A stretch of 64,000 nucleotides of DNA, from the NCBI RefSeq assembly GCF_900182615.1, contig NZ_FXTE01000001.1:992001-1056000 (forward strand). Direction: 5' to 3'. This document shows, in pieces, positions 36,239 to 45,979 of the stretch (the stretch's first letter is position 1; the number at the start of each line of letters is the position of its first letter). Origin of the DNA: Ruegeria faecimaris. Lineage in GTDB: Bacteria; Pseudomonadota; Alphaproteobacteria; Rhodobacterales; Rhodobacteraceae. The notes beneath the pieces were generated by a model. That model was not told the origin of the DNA. It did no database searches and saw nothing but the letters and a program-made list of their open reading frames with translations. The position numbers were made by a program, and so were the translations under genes.

Positions 36239-38188
36239 TTACCGGCGTTTTCGCTCGAAATTGATACCTGACATGATTGCCTTAAACGCATCCTTCTCGT
36301 CGCGGTTGATTCGCGCACCATTGTCAGCGATGTCGAAAACGGCCCTGTCTTCATTCTGGCTCCGGCTTGTTCTGTTGCGCTCTTCGGCAGCTTGCGCCAA
36401 GCGATAGGTCAACGCTTCATCGTCCAGATCAGACAGCTCCTCTGCGGCTTCGGCAATCTCTGCGTCCAGACCCCTGAGAGCTTTGATTTTGGCGAGTTCC
36501 TCAGCCAATGTCATTTCGGCCTTTTCAACGTCGCCCGGTTTATTCACGCAGGGGATCACTGCGACATGGCGAAGGGTCAGCAGGTTTTCAAGGGCGTGAT
36601 GTCCCAAAGTTTCCGCAATATGTTGTTTGAGGTTCTCAGGATCATCTATCGCGTGCCGTAGAATGGCATCACGCAGGCCCGCGTGATCTTGGTCACGGCA
36701 CTCCATTTCTTCCAGTTGGTGTTCAAACTGCACCACGACTTGGGGGTTCAATGCGGCGATGGCCAGAATGGCGGCTTCGCGCATCTGGATATCGGCATTG
36801 TCGGACGATGCCAGGAATGACGCCCGCGCGCCCGGTGTGGCCGGTTGTGGCTGAGGTTTCCATTTCCCGCGCGTTTGCCAGGTGCGGTTTTGTGGCTGCC
36901 TTTGAGGGCGAAACAGCTGCCAGCGCAGGTCTTTGATCTCTTGCCCGTAATGCGACCGGATCGACGGGTCACGGATCAGCTTGATCTTGTCGCGCAAGAC
37001 CTTGTCCAAAGCTGCTTTGCGTTCGGGGCTGTCGAACACCTTGCCTTCGGTTTCGCGCTGCCAGAGCAGCCTGACCATCGGCATTGCCCCTTCCAACACC
37101 GCCTGCACGGCTGCCGGTCCTTCCGCCCGCAACAGGTCGTCAGGGTCCTTGCCCTCGGGCATCAGCGCAAAGCGCAAGGACTTTCCTGCCTCAAGCAGCG
37201 GCAGGGCCAGATCGACCGCCCGCATCGCAGCACGCAAACCCGCCGTGTCGCCATCCAGCGCTATGATCGGCTCGTCCGAGATACGCCACAGCAGTTGCAA
37301 CTGATGCTCGGTGATTGCGGTGCCCAATGGGGCCACCGATGCGCCAAAACCGGCCTCGGCAAGCGCGATCACATCCATATATCCTTCGGCCACGATCAAT
37401 GGCTGCCCTTTGCCGGCACCCTGCCGCGCGGGGCCTTGGTTATAGAGGCTGCGCCCCTTGTCGAACAGTTCAGTTTCGGGCGAGTTCAGATATTTCGCAT
37501 TGTCATTGGGGTCCATCGCCCGGCCACCGAACGCAATGCAACGCCCGCGCGGATCCCGGATCGGATACATGATCCGGTTCCGAAACGTGTCATAGGGCTT
37601 TTTACCTTTGTTCGAGGGTTTCGCCAGACCCGCACCAAGGATCAGATCTTCGGCCACGTTCTTGCCGCGTAGGTGATCCCAAAGCGCCTGCCAACCGTCG
37701 GGAGCAAAGCCGATTTCCCACCGATCCAGCGCCTGCTCTTTCAAGCCGCGCCGCGCCAGATAATCGCGCGCCTCCCCACCTGCCCCTGTTTTCAGTTGCA
37801 ACCGAAAGAACTGCACTGCTTGTTCCATCACCTCGGCCAGTTGCGTGCGACGATCCTGTTTCTCTTGCGCCTTAGGGTCACGTTCTGGCATCGGCATTCC
37901 GGCTTCACGCGCGAGAATTTCGACCGCTTCGATGAACGAGACATTCTCGGTCTCTTTCACGAAGCTGATCGCATCCCCTTTGGCATGGCAGCCAAAGCAG
38001 TAATAGAATCCCTTTTGGTCATCGACGTGGAACGATGCTGTCTTCTCGTGATGGAACGGGCACGGAGCCCACATGTCGCCCTTGCCCTGATTGGACTTGC
38101 GCGCGTCCCATATGACTTTGCGCCCGACGACCTGAGACAAGCTCATCCGAGTGCGCAACTCATCCAGAAAACCGGGTGGTAATGACAT
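36239..38188 (-). CDS. dnaG: DNA primase
   Basis: A 649-aa replication primase. The N-terminal zinc ribbon has Cys43, His46, Cys64 and Cys67 (CPFH, CFGC), the Toprim core has VAEGYMDVIAL and ALDGDTAG, and the C-terminal third is a helicase-binding region. Start at MSLPPGFLDELR. Upstream of rpoD on the same strand. Confidence 0.97.
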   Translation of the reverse strand: MSLPPGFLDELRTRMSLSQVVGRKVIWDARKSNQGKGDMWAPCPFHHEKTASFHVDDQKGFYYCFGCHAKGDAISFVKETENVSFIEAVEILAREAGMPMPERDPKAQEKQDRRTQLAEVMEQAVQFFRLQLKTGAGGEARDYLARRGLKEQALDRWEIGFAPDGWQALWDHLRGKNVAEDLILGAGLAKPSNKGKKPYDTFRNRIMYPIRDPRGRCIAFGGRAMDPNDNAKYLNSPETELFDKGRSLYNQGPARQGAGKGQPLIVAEGYMDVIALAEAGFGASVAPLGTAITEHQLQLLWRISDEPIIALDGDTAGLRAAMRAVDLALPLLEAGKSLRFALMPEGKDPDDLLRAEGPAAVQAVLEGAMPMVRLLWQRETEGKVFDSPERKAALDKVLRDKIKLIRDPSIRSHYGQEIKDLRWQLFRPQRQPQNRTWQTRGKWKPQPQPATPGARASFLASSDNADIQMREAAILAIAALNPQVVVQFEHQLEEMECRDQDHAGLRDAILRHAIDDPENLKQHIAETLGHHALENLLTLRHVAVIPCVNKPGDVEKAEMTLAEELAKIKALRGLDAEIAEAAEELSDLDDEALTYRLAQAAEERNRTSRSQNEDRAVFDIADNGARINRDEKDAFKAIMSGINFERKRR

Positions 38189-38211
38189 GGGTTAAACCTG
38201 ACAGAAACGGC

Positions 38212-38239
38212 AACGCGCGCCAAGGGGAAGGCGCGCGTT
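38212..38239 (-). terminator. GC-rich hairpin upstream of dnaG
   Basis: A perfect 10-bp stem, AACGCGCGCC (38212-38221) with GGCGCGCGTT (38230-38239), around AAGGGGAA. It follows the stop of the small secreted gene on the minus strand, so it probably ends that transcript before dnaG; no clear T-run is present. Confidence 0.6.
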
Positions 38240-38268
38240 TGTCCGCAAAGAAATCGCAAGGTTTTGGA

Positions 38269-38565
38269 TTACTGCTGCAGGCACAGCTCCATCCACGTGG
38301 CGCCGAGATCCTTTTTGCGCACATCGCGCATCTTCTGCTCATAGACCCAAGGGGTGATCAGCGGGATCGCGGCATTATAGTTCGCGGGCCAGGTCGGACC
38401 TGTATCGGCCACGGCTTGCGGCACGTCGCGCTCCTTCACGCGGTCAAGTCGCGCCTGCTGGATCGCCGCCACGACATCCGCCTGATGCTGGCAGCTTTGT
38501 TCTTTTGTTTCCTGAGCAGCCAGAGGTGTGGCCAGTAAAATAGCCGCAACGGCAATACGCAACAT
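38269..38565 (-). CDS. Small secreted hypothetical protein
   Basis: A 98-aa protein with an 18-20-residue signal peptide (LRIAVAAILLATPLAAQ) and a mature part with a cysteine near each end (EQSCQHQ, ELCLQQ). I recall similar Rhodobacterales proteins of unknown function. ATG 38565 is preceded by GGAG; the frame extends upstream without support. Confidence 0.75.
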   Translation of the reverse strand: MLRIAVAAILLATPLAAQETKEQSCQHQADVVAAIQQARLDRVKERDVPQAVADTGPTWPANYNAAIPLITPWVYEQKMRDVRKKDLGATWMELCLQQ

Positions 38566-38710
38566 GGTGGTCTCCGGGATTCGTTCTCGTCGCTGAAGTC
38601 TACTGCCGGGCGCGGATGCGCGCCATCGTCGAATTGCATCTTGCGCAGCCCTGTTGCGCCTTGGTCCTGCGGGCGATGGATCAGATGCCAACCGCCCGCA
38701 GAGAGTATTG

Positions 38711-40141
38711 TCAAAGCCCCTTAGCGCGGTAACTTTTCGAGACACGGTCAATGGCCACGATGTAGGCCGCGGTCCTCAGATCCTCGACATCGTCGCGACT
38801 GTGCCAGACTTCACGCATCGACTGGTAAGCAATCCGCATGGTGTCATCGAGCCCCGAACGAACCAGCTCAAGCTCATCCGCACCTTTCAGGTATTTCGCC
38901 TTGAAGTTCGGAGACATGGACCAGGCATCGCCCAGATAGCGGTCCAGCCGTTCCAGTTCACTGACGATCAGCTCGTGCCGCGACTCTTCCTGGCGACGCT
39001 GCATGCGGCCAAACCGGATATGGCTGAGGTTCTTAACCCATTCGAAATACGAAACGGTCACACCGCCAGCATTTGCGTACATATCAGGAATGATCACGAC
39101 GCCCCTATCGCGCAAAACTTCGTCTGCACCAGCTGTCACCGGGCCGTTTGCAGCTTCGATGATCAACGGGGCCTTGATGCGATCGGCATTATCAAGGTTG
39201 ATCACACCTTCCAGCGCCGCCGGGATCAGGATGTCGCACTCTTCTTCCAGCACGGCCCCTCCCTCGGCGGAATGGGTGGCGTCGGGATAATCGCTGACGC
39301 CGCCATGCTTGACAATCCATTGGCGAACCGACTCGACGTCAATCCCGTCCGGATTATACAGCGCTCCGTCCCATTCAATGATGCCCACGATACGTGAGCC
39401 GTCTTCCTCGCTCAGGAACTTGGCAGCGTGGTAGCCCACATTTCCCAGACCCTGAACAATAATGCGCTTGCCGTCCAACTTGCCCGACAGCCCTGCCTTT
39501 TGAATGTCCTCAGGATGGCGGAAAAACTCGCGCAGCGCATATTGAATGCCGCGGCCCGTGGCCTCGACCCGTCCGGCAATACCGCCAGCATTCAGCGGCT
39601 TGCCTGTCACGCAGGCGCGCGCGTTGATGTCAGTTGTATTCATCCGGGCGTATTGGTCCGCCATCCACGCCATTTCACGCTCACCCGTCCCCATATCCGG
39701 GGCTGGCACGTTCTGTGACGGGTTGATCAGGTCGCGCTTGGCCAACTCATAGGCGAACCGGCGGGTGATCTGTTCAAGCTCATGCTCTTCGTATTGGCGT
39801 GGGTCGATACACAACCCACCCTTTGATCCGCCAAACGGCGTTTCGACCAGAGCGCATTTATAGGTCATCAGCGCCGCCAGCGCTTCGACTTCGTCCTGGT
39901 TCACTGCCAGGGCAAAGCGAATGCCGCCTTTCACCGGCTCCATATGTTCGGAATGCACCGACCGATATCCGGTGAACGTGTGTATGTCACCGCGCAGCCG
40001 GACGCCGAAGCGTACAGTGTAGGTGGCGTTGCAGACCCTTATCTTTTCTTCAAGGCCCGGAGGCAGATCCATCAGGGACGCTGCCCTGTTAAACATTAGA
40101 TCTACACTCTCTCGAAAGCTGGGTTCTTTTGTGGCCGTCAT
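38711..40141 (-). CDS. Glutamate dehydrogenase (Glu/Leu/Phe/Val dehydrogenase family)
   Basis: A 476-aa enzyme interconverting glutamate and 2-oxoglutarate plus ammonia. The active-site Gly-rich loop TPFGGSKGGLCIDP holds the catalytic Lys, and the Rossmann motif is VQGLGNVGYHAAKFL with Glu in VGIIEWDG; an acidic residue here favours NAD, which is an inference. A long C-terminal region is present. Confidence 0.93.
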   Translation of the reverse strand: MTATKEPSFRESVDLMFNRAASLMDLPPGLEEKIRVCNATYTVRFGVRLRGDIHTFTGYRSVHSEHMEPVKGGIRFALAVNQDEVEALAALMTYKCALVETPFGGSKGGLCIDPRQYEEHELEQITRRFAYELAKRDLINPSQNVPAPDMGTGEREMAWMADQYARMNTTDINARACVTGKPLNAGGIAGRVEATGRGIQYALREFFRHPEDIQKAGLSGKLDGKRIIVQGLGNVGYHAAKFLSEEDGSRIVGIIEWDGALYNPDGIDVESVRQWIVKHGGVSDYPDATHSAEGGAVLEEECDILIPAALEGVINLDNADRIKAPLIIEAANGPVTAGADEVLRDRGVVIIPDMYANAGGVTVSYFEWVKNLSHIRFGRMQRRQEESRHELIVSELERLDRYLGDAWSMSPNFKAKYLKGADELELVRSGLDDTMRIAYQSMREVWHSRDDVEDLRTAAYIVAIDRVSKSYRAKGL

Positions 40142-40467
40142 TTAAACCTCCGTGCCGGCGAACGACTTGCGTTCTGACGTTTTGTCGCACCCCTTTGCTA
40201 AACGATCAATGTTTAAGCAGAAATAAAATCTCAAGTTACGGGGAAATATTCGAACTCTGGCTGAGTCGCCAAACCCAGACATTATCCGCCGAATTGTTCA
40301 CGCATCGAATACAGCCCCGCGCGACAGTCCGGAATTATCCCTCAATTTCCCTCAAACCAGCCAAAACTGGGCCCTTTTCGCCCAATTCCCGCCACGTTTC
40401 GCAGTTAATTTCCATACGTTAACTTTTCCTTAGCAGCTTTGGATGTCTGCTCAGCGAGGTCTGCAAG
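40142..40467. other. Intergenic region between gdh and the Tad genes
   Basis: Holds the divergent promoters of the dehydrogenase (minus) and tadG (plus). It is less GC-rich than its flanks and has no ORF I can support. A GTTAATTT...GTTAACTT pair at about 40404-40424 precedes tadG by some 45 bp. Confidence 0.6.
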
Positions 40468-42087
40468 ATGAAAATGCCCAAGTTTCTACGCGAAAGCAAA
40501 AGCGGCGCAAAATCCGCGCTGAGCGCGCGCCGGTTCGCAAAAAGCGAAGACGGTACATTCACAATCTTTGTATTGTTGGGTTTCCTGGTGATCTTAGCTT
40601 CGACCGGAGCTGGCGTTGACCTAATGAATTTTGAACGCGACCGCGCCAATCTGCAATCAACATTGGACCGCGCCGTTCTTGCGGCCGCTGACCTTGATCA
40701 GAAAAAGCCCGCACGCGAAATTGTCGATGCCTATTTCGAGAAGGCCGGGCTGGGCGGCAAAATCACTTCTGTCGTGGTGGAAGAAGGCTTTGGATCACGT
40801 AAAGTATCAGCCACCGCCGAGGCGACCATCAAAACCCACTTTATGCATTTCTCTGGCGTCAACAGCTTGACCGCTAACGCGGCCAGCACGGCCGTCGAAA
40901 GCATTGGAGCTGTTGAAATTTCGCTGGTTCTCGACATCTCAGGCTCAATGAACAACTATTCGAGTTCTGGCGGGAAGAGCAAAATTGCGCTTCTGCAGGA
41001 TGCGGCCACAGAATTTGTCACGCTGATGCTGGATTCAGATGATCCTAACCGCACGGGCATTTCGATCTCGATCGTGCCTTACGCAACTCAGGTCAACGCG
41101 GGTGAACCCATCCTGAGCAAATTCACCAACGTTACAGCAGAGCACAACTACTCCCATTGTGTGAACTTTATCCCGGAACAGTATAGCGACGCGGACCTAG
41201 AGCGTGATGACACGCTGGAACGCACCGCGCATTTTGACCCCTTCACCTATTCCGAAGGCTCGATCAGAACACCGGTTTGCCCTGTCCGCGATGGCAGTGC
41301 GATTACGCCTGTTACCGATAATCTGGAGGCATTGACCAAACAGATCAAGGCGTTGACTGCAACCGGGAACACCTCGATAGATGTCGGCATGAAATGGGGC
41401 GTGGCCTTCCTGGACCCAAGCGTTCGTGGCATTGTGAGCGACCTGGCTGACGACAACATCGTTCCAAATCACTTCCGGACCCGCCCGTCAGACTATAACT
41501 CGGACATCTTGAAAATTGTAATCGTAATGACCGACGGTCAGAACACGGACCAGTATATGCTGAACCCGTCCCTTCGGGAGGGCTTGTCTGATGTCTGGTA
41601 CAATGCTGAGGCCTCCGAATACACAGTCTACCATTCGCAGGGTCGCCCGAACTTTTTCTGGCCACAGCAGAACACATGGGCGGACCATCCGTTCGGCAAT
41701 CCTGATCCAGAGACACCAGCCAACGAAGAATTGGGTACGGCTGTTCGCCTGACCTATCCAGAACTCTTCAACCGTGTGTCTTTGGCCTGGAATGCAAGAT
41801 ATAACTATTACTGGCAGTCAAGTGCATGGGCCGAGTGGTACTCGAAAGCGTATGCCAAAGTTGAAACTTCGGCCAAGAACCAGCGCACCAAGCATATCTG
41901 TGACGCAGCCAAAGATGAGGGCGTCATTGTCTATGGCATCGCCTTCGAAGCACCCAGAGCCGGGTACAAAACCATCAAGGACTGTGCCAGCTCGGACAGC
42001 CATGTATACAATGTGAACGGTCTGGACCTGGAAGACGCATTTGCTTCTATCGCGTCGTCGATCAGAAAACTGCGGTTGACCCAATGA
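40468..42087 (+). CDS. TadG-like pilus assembly protein with vWA domain
   Basis: A 539-aa protein anchored by one N-terminal helix (FTIFVLLGFLVILASTGAGVDL), typical of the TadE/G-like region, followed by a periplasmic von Willebrand A domain with the metal-ion-dependent DISGSM motif near residue 154 and the second MIDAS part around VMTDGQNT. TadG stabilises or anchors Flp pili. The next two genes are TadE-like. Start ATG with GAGGT upstream. Confidence 0.9.
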   Translation: MKMPKFLRESKSGAKSALSARRFAKSEDGTFTIFVLLGFLVILASTGAGVDLMNFERDRANLQSTLDRAVLAAADLDQKKPAREIVDAYFEKAGLGGKITSVVVEEGFGSRKVSATAEATIKTHFMHFSGVNSLTANAASTAVESIGAVEISLVLDISGSMNNYSSSGGKSKIALLQDAATEFVTLMLDSDDPNRTGISISIVPYATQVNAGEPILSKFTNVTAEHNYSHCVNFIPEQYSDADLERDDTLERTAHFDPFTYSEGSIRTPVCPVRDGSAITPVTDNLEALTKQIKALTATGNTSIDVGMKWGVAFLDPSVRGIVSDLADDNIVPNHFRTRPSDYNSDILKIVIVMTDGQNTDQYMLNPSLREGLSDVWYNAEASEYTVYHSQGRPNFFWPQQNTWADHPFGNPDPETPANEELGTAVRLTYPELFNRVSLAWNARYNYYWQSSAWAEWYSKAYAKVETSAKNQRTKHICDAAKDEGVIVYGIAFEAPRAGYKTIKDCASSDSHVYNVNGLDLEDAFASIASSIRKLRLTQ

Positions 42088-42617
42088 TCGGAGCCCTTGT
42101 TTCAAAGCTGCGAAGCCTGAGACGCAGGGAAGATGGGGCGGTCACCGTCGAGTTTGTGATCATCTTCCCGGCATTCATGTTCTTCATCCTGAGTGCGATG
42201 GAATATTCGGTGGTCACCTTGCAGCAGGCGATGTTAGAGCGGGCTGTGGACCAGACAGTTCGCGACATTCGCCTCGGCACGGGCACCAACCCAACGCATG
42301 ATCAGATAAAAAGCACGATCTGTGATCGCGTTGTAGTGATCAAACGCTGTACCACCAACTTGCAGCTGGAGATGCTGCAACAAAGCGCGTTTGTCGGGTT
42401 GAACCTACCGCCTGTCCCGGATTGCACTGACAATTCTGAAGAAGTGAACCCAGTTCGCGCTTTCGAAAATGGCCTTTCGAACGAGTTGATGATCCTTCGG
42501 GCCTGCGCAAAGGTCGATCCGATTTTCCCTACATCGGCGATGGGGCGTATTTTGTCGGATGAATCAGGCCAGATCGAACTTACCGCGACGACTGCCTTCG
42601 TACAGGAGCCTCTGTAA
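42084..42617 (+). CDS. TadE-like pseudopilin
   Basis: A 177-aa minor pilin-like protein. After a short basic start the prepilin-like segment EDGAVTVEFVIIFPAFMFFILSAMEYSVVTLQQ gives the TadE signature with the FP-F helix. The mature part has several cysteines in pairs. It overlaps tadG by 4 nt (ATGA). Confidence 0.9.
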   Translation: MIGALVSKLRSLRRREDGAVTVEFVIIFPAFMFFILSAMEYSVVTLQQAMLERAVDQTVRDIRLGTGTNPTHDQIKSTICDRVVVIKRCTTNLQLEMLQQSAFVGLNLPPVPDCTDNSEEVNPVRAFENGLSNELMILRACAKVDPIFPTSAMGRILSDESGQIELTATTAFVQEPL

Positions 42618-42621
42618 GCCT

Positions 42622-43302
42622 ATGTTTTTCATTTCAAAGCTCCGGAATCTTCTGAAATCCAAGACGAAAGACGAGAGTGGGGTACTCACGGTTGAGGCTT
42701 TGCTTGTCTTTCCGATGCTGGTGTGGACGATCACAGGCGCCTTCACGTATTTCGACGGCTTCCGCCAAAGCGCATCTAACCTTAAAGCGGCATATACGGT
42801 TGGCGATTTGATCTCTCGCGAGACCGGCACGATCACGGACACATATATCACCTCATTGCATTCGCTGCTGGTGGCGATGGTCAACAACCGATCACAGATG
42901 AATCTGCGCGTGTCGCTGGTTGTGTTCGACGAAGAAGATGATCGTCATTACGTCAGATGGTCAACCGCGCGCGGGTACGACAGCATCTGGACCGACGACA
43001 ATATTGACCGCATGCGTGATAACCTGCCGCCTATGCCCAACCAGGACACACTGATCATTGTTGAAACGGCGAATGCTTACATTCCGGTCTTTGACTCGAT
43101 TTATGGGGTGGATTTCCTCAAAGGCGACCACGTCTTTGAAAATTTCGTCTTTACACGCCCACGCTTTACCAATGAGGTTGCGGCAAATGTGTCGGGCGTT
43201 GTTGAAATTGAGGAAAATCCCGACGGGTCTGGCGAGATCGGTGAAATCGAGGACCCTGGCACAGGGGATTCCGGTGCGAGTGCGGAAAGCGCAACGAATT
43301 AG
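42622..43302 (+). CDS. TadE-like pseudopilin with acidic tail
   Basis: A 226-aa relative of the preceding gene, 4 nt downstream: DESGVLTVEALLVFPMLVWTITGAFTYFDGFRQ is the processing and helix segment. It lacks the cysteines of its neighbour and ends with an acidic Gly/Ser/Glu tail of about 30 residues that looks disordered. An upstream in-frame ATG is ignored in favour of MFFISKL. Confidence 0.88.
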   Translation: MFFISKLRNLLKSKTKDESGVLTVEALLVFPMLVWTITGAFTYFDGFRQSASNLKAAYTVGDLISRETGTITDTYITSLHSLLVAMVNNRSQMNLRVSLVVFDEEDDRHYVRWSTARGYDSIWTDDNIDRMRDNLPPMPNQDTLIIVETANAYIPVFDSIYGVDFLKGDHVFENFVFTRPRFTNEVAANVSGVVEIEENPDGSGEIGEIEDPGTGDSGASAESATN

Positions 43303-43369
43303 GACAAGGTTGGCCTCTTAGTGCCTTCCACCCCGCCTTCGAATAACGAGGTGGCGCTGAAGGTCTGAC

Positions 43370-43840
43370 CTAGCCGCGCTCTGCCACCATCACAGACAAT
43401 ATTTCTGACATGAATTTGGTTTCGGCGGCGGATGTCATGCCGCCGATGCCAACGCGGCGTCCCAGGCGCCACCACAGCCCCGGCGCCCATCTATTTGCAC
43501 CTGATTGCCGGGTTGTTACCAGAAAGCCATTCGACGGCTTGAAGGCAAACGCGCCTCTTTCGACGGTTTCAATGTCTTCTATTGCGGCGATCGGCTGCCC
43601 TGCCCCGGTTCTCAGCTCGGTCTCAGTCAGCTCGATCCAATCCGAGGTTGCCTGCCACATGCGATAGGCCAGCCAGAAGGACGCCGCGCCTACCACAAAC
43701 AGGAATACCTGCCAGGATGGCTCCGGCGGCGCGGCAAGCGCGACGAAAACAACCAGAAAGCCCACGGTCGACAACATTCCAACACCCATCCACCGCCTGG
43801 GTGATGAGGCTTTGACCACGGCCAGAACTTCTTGTTGCAT
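43370..43840 (-). CDS. Conserved membrane protein of unknown function
   Basis: A 156-aa protein with two transmembrane helices (about residues 20-37 and 42-62), then a cytoplasmic PH-like domain (DWIELTETELRTGAGQPIAAIEDIETVERG, then GFLVTTRQSG). ATG 43840 is preceded by GGGAGAG. No family name recognised with certainty. Confidence 0.72.
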   Translation of the reverse strand: MQQEVLAVVKASSPRRWMGVGMLSTVGFLVVFVALAAPPEPSWQVFLFVVGAASFWLAYRMWQATSDWIELTETELRTGAGQPIAAIEDIETVERGAFAFKPSNGFLVTTRQSGANRWAPGLWWRLGRRVGIGGMTSAAETKFMSEILSVMVAERG

Positions 43841-43999
43841 TTTCTGCTCTCCCACTTTGCAGTTGGGTTTAGCCACTTTCCCAGCCAAACAACAGAGGCG
43901 AACTCACCTGCTGAATTTCGCACAGGTTGCGTGTTTCAGCGCAAATTGACCCGCCATGGCAGTGCGGTACATCTTCCCCATAGCAACAGGAGCGCAGCA

Positions 44000-44911
44000 A
44001 TGTCCCTCAGACCGACTTTGGAAACCCGAAAGGCCATACCGACGATGGAGGGGGCAGGCGTTAAACTGCACCGCGCTTTCGGCTTTCAGGATCCGTCGGA
44101 ACTGGATCCTTTTCTGCTGTTCGACGACTTTCGCAATGAACGCCCGCAGGACTATCAGGCTGGATTTCCATGGCATCCGCATCGCGGGATCGAGACAATC
44201 ACCTATGTCCTGTCCGGCTCGGTTGAGCATTCGGATTCACTTGGCAATAACGGAACACTTGGCGCGGGTGATGTGCAGTGGATGACGGCGGGGTCCGGAA
44301 TCCTGCATCAGGAAATGCCCAAGGGGAGCCAAACCGGCCAAATGCACGGGTTTCAGCTGTGGGGCAATCTACCCGCGGCCCAAAAGATGACAACACCGCG
44401 ATATCAGGACGTTCCGCGCAAAGAGATCCCTGAAATCATGGACGATGACGGAACCGTTGTCCGTGTGATCGTGGGGACGTTTTGGGGCAAGACAGGCCCA
44501 GTCGACGGCATCGCCGCCGACCCTCAGTATCTGGACATCCAAATTCCGGCAGGTGTGAAAAAGACCTTCCCCATAGACACCTACCGTCGCGCATTTGCAT
44601 ATGTATTCGAAGGCGCGGGCGCCTTTGCTGATGCCTCGCGGCCTGCGGGGGTCCTTTTGGAAAAAGAAGTTGGCGGCCAAGAGGTGAACATTCGTGACAT
44701 GTCGGGGGACCGAACTCTGGTTCGGTTTGGGAGTGGTGACGAAGTGACCGTTCAGGCAGGTCCCGAAGGTGTCCGGTTCCTGCTGATTTCCGGCGCACCG
44801 ATCAATGAGCCGGTCGCGTGGCACGGCCCCATCGTCATGAACACCCGGACCGAGCTGGAACAGGCTTTTCGCGAATTGCGCAACGGGAGGTTTATTCGGC
44901 CGGCACATTGA
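44000..44911 (+). CDS. Pirin family protein
   Basis: A 303-aa bicupin. Metal ligands in the N-terminal cupin are seen in PWHPHRGIETITY and in HQEMP about 43 residues later. Some pirins are quercetin dioxygenases or bind pyruvate dehydrogenase; the role here is open. ATG 44000 follows CAGGAG; the frame extends upstream. Convergent with the TetR gene, 7 nt apart. Confidence 0.9.
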   Translation: MSLRPTLETRKAIPTMEGAGVKLHRAFGFQDPSELDPFLLFDDFRNERPQDYQAGFPWHPHRGIETITYVLSGSVEHSDSLGNNGTLGAGDVQWMTAGSGILHQEMPKGSQTGQMHGFQLWGNLPAAQKMTTPRYQDVPRKEIPEIMDDDGTVVRVIVGTFWGKTGPVDGIAADPQYLDIQIPAGVKKTFPIDTYRRAFAYVFEGAGAFADASRPAGVLLEKEVGGQEVNIRDMSGDRTLVRFGSGDEVTVQAGPEGVRFLLISGAPINEPVAWHGPIVMNTRTELEQAFRELRNGRFIRPAH

Positions 44912-44918
44912 CTGCCCC

Positions 44919-45506
44919 TTAAGCAGTCATCGCCTTTCGGACCATGTCCCAATAGACGGCTTCAACCTCGTCCAGCGAAAGCCGCCCACCGGCGCGATAC
45001 CACGTCATGACGCCGTTCAGCATGGCGATGACCGCCAATGTCGCAATCTTCGTATCCGCGACCGCAAAGATACCCGCCCGTTGACCTTCGCGCAAAATGG
45101 CCTCAAGCCCGTCTTCATACTTGCGGCGCAGATCCTCTATTTCGGCGAAGTTTTCGGGCGTGAGGTTCCGAAGTTCCATATAGGCGATGAATACCTCGTC
45201 AGGGCGCTGCAGGTGGAACCGGATGTGAAATCCGACAAACCGACGCAAAGCATCCTGCGGATCGCCAGTTTGCTTTTGCTCGCCATAGGCGGACAACAAA
45301 TCCTGCATATGGTCGCGCATCAAACGGAACAGAAGGCTCTGCTTATCCGGGGTGTAATTGTACAATGCCCCGGCCTGCACCCCAACCTCGCCCGCAATTT
45401 TCCGCATGGAAACAGCAGCATACCCATGGCGCGCGAAAAGCCGAAGCGCTGCCTGCCGGATACGCGGGCCGGTAATGTCCGAGTGTGAGCCTTGTGTACG
45501 TGCCAT
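44919..45506 (-). CDS. TetR/AcrR family regulator
   Basis: A 195-aa repressor with an N-terminal helix-turn-helix (RLFARHGYAAVSMRKIAGEVGVQAGALYNY) and a ligand-binding C-terminal helical domain. A palindrome lies just before its start, so self-repression is likely. The small lipoprotein gene starts 100 bp on the other side and could be a co-target. Confidence 0.93.
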   Translation of the reverse strand: MARTQGSHSDITGPRIRQAALRLFARHGYAAVSMRKIAGEVGVQAGALYNYTPDKQSLLFRLMRDHMQDLLSAYGEQKQTGDPQDALRRFVGFHIRFHLQRPDEVFIAYMELRNLTPENFAEIEDLRRKYEDGLEAILREGQRAGIFAVADTKIATLAVIAMLNGVMTWYRAGGRLSLDEVEAVYWDMVRKAMTA

Positions 45507-45516
45507 GTATCCACCA

Positions 45517-45538
45517 TATCTGAACGGATGTTCAGATA
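45517..45538. promoter_or_regulatory. Operator-like palindrome of the TetR gene
   Basis: TATCTGAAC (45517-45525) and GTTCAGATA (45530-45538) are perfect 9-bp inverted arms around GGAT, 10 bp before the tetR start and 68 bp before the lipoprotein gene. Size and position suit a TetR dimer. Confidence 0.7.
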
Positions 45539-45606
45539 GAAGCCCGCTTGAAACGACCGGACAAAAAGTGCATCACCGATGCCAGTTGCCACAATAAGGT
45601 TTCATC

Positions 45607-45855
45607 ATGAAGCCCCTTCTTCTTCTGCCCCTAGTTTTGCTCTGCCTGGGATGCACCAATTTTCCCGAGCTGAAAGACCGCGAAGGGCCAAATGTGCAAT
45701 CGGCCCCCTACCCCAAATTAACCCCACTGGCAGATGTTTTCGCTGTGCCTGTTGACCCGCTGTACGAAGCGGCAGAGGTCGAAAGTGAATTGACCGACCG
45801 CAGCAAGGCGTTGAAGAAAAAGGCAACGGCATTGCAAAACGCTCAGACCAATTAA
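45607..45855 (+). CDS. Small lipoprotein
   Basis: An 82-aa protein with a signal peptide and lipobox LCLGC (Cys16), then a Pro-rich stretch and a C-terminal helix rich in charged residues (ESELTDRSKALKKKATALQ). Function unknown. It lies on the far side of the TetR operator and may be under that control. Confidence 0.8.
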   Translation: MKPLLLLPLVLLCLGCTNFPELKDREGPNVQSAPYPKLTPLADVFAVPVDPLYEAAEVESELTDRSKALKKKATALQNAQTN

Positions 45856-45979
45856 TCATCAGGTTTTCTGCCGCCCGGCATGGGTGTCGCGGATTGCGCC
45901 TCGGCGCCGAACCCGCTAAGGCAGCGGGAACGGGGAAACACCCCAGTTTAGGATATTCGAGCGGAAAGGAACCCACAGG

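Noticed and set aside
40404..40424. CtrA-like TTAA...TTAA pair upstream of tadG
   Set aside because: The spacing is 10 nt, while the CtrA site needs TTAA-N7-TTAA.
45856..45979. SAM-II or threonine-type leader upstream of hom
   Set aside because: The region has some GC-rich dyads but neither the SAM-II core nor a Thr/Ile-rich leader peptide could be made out.
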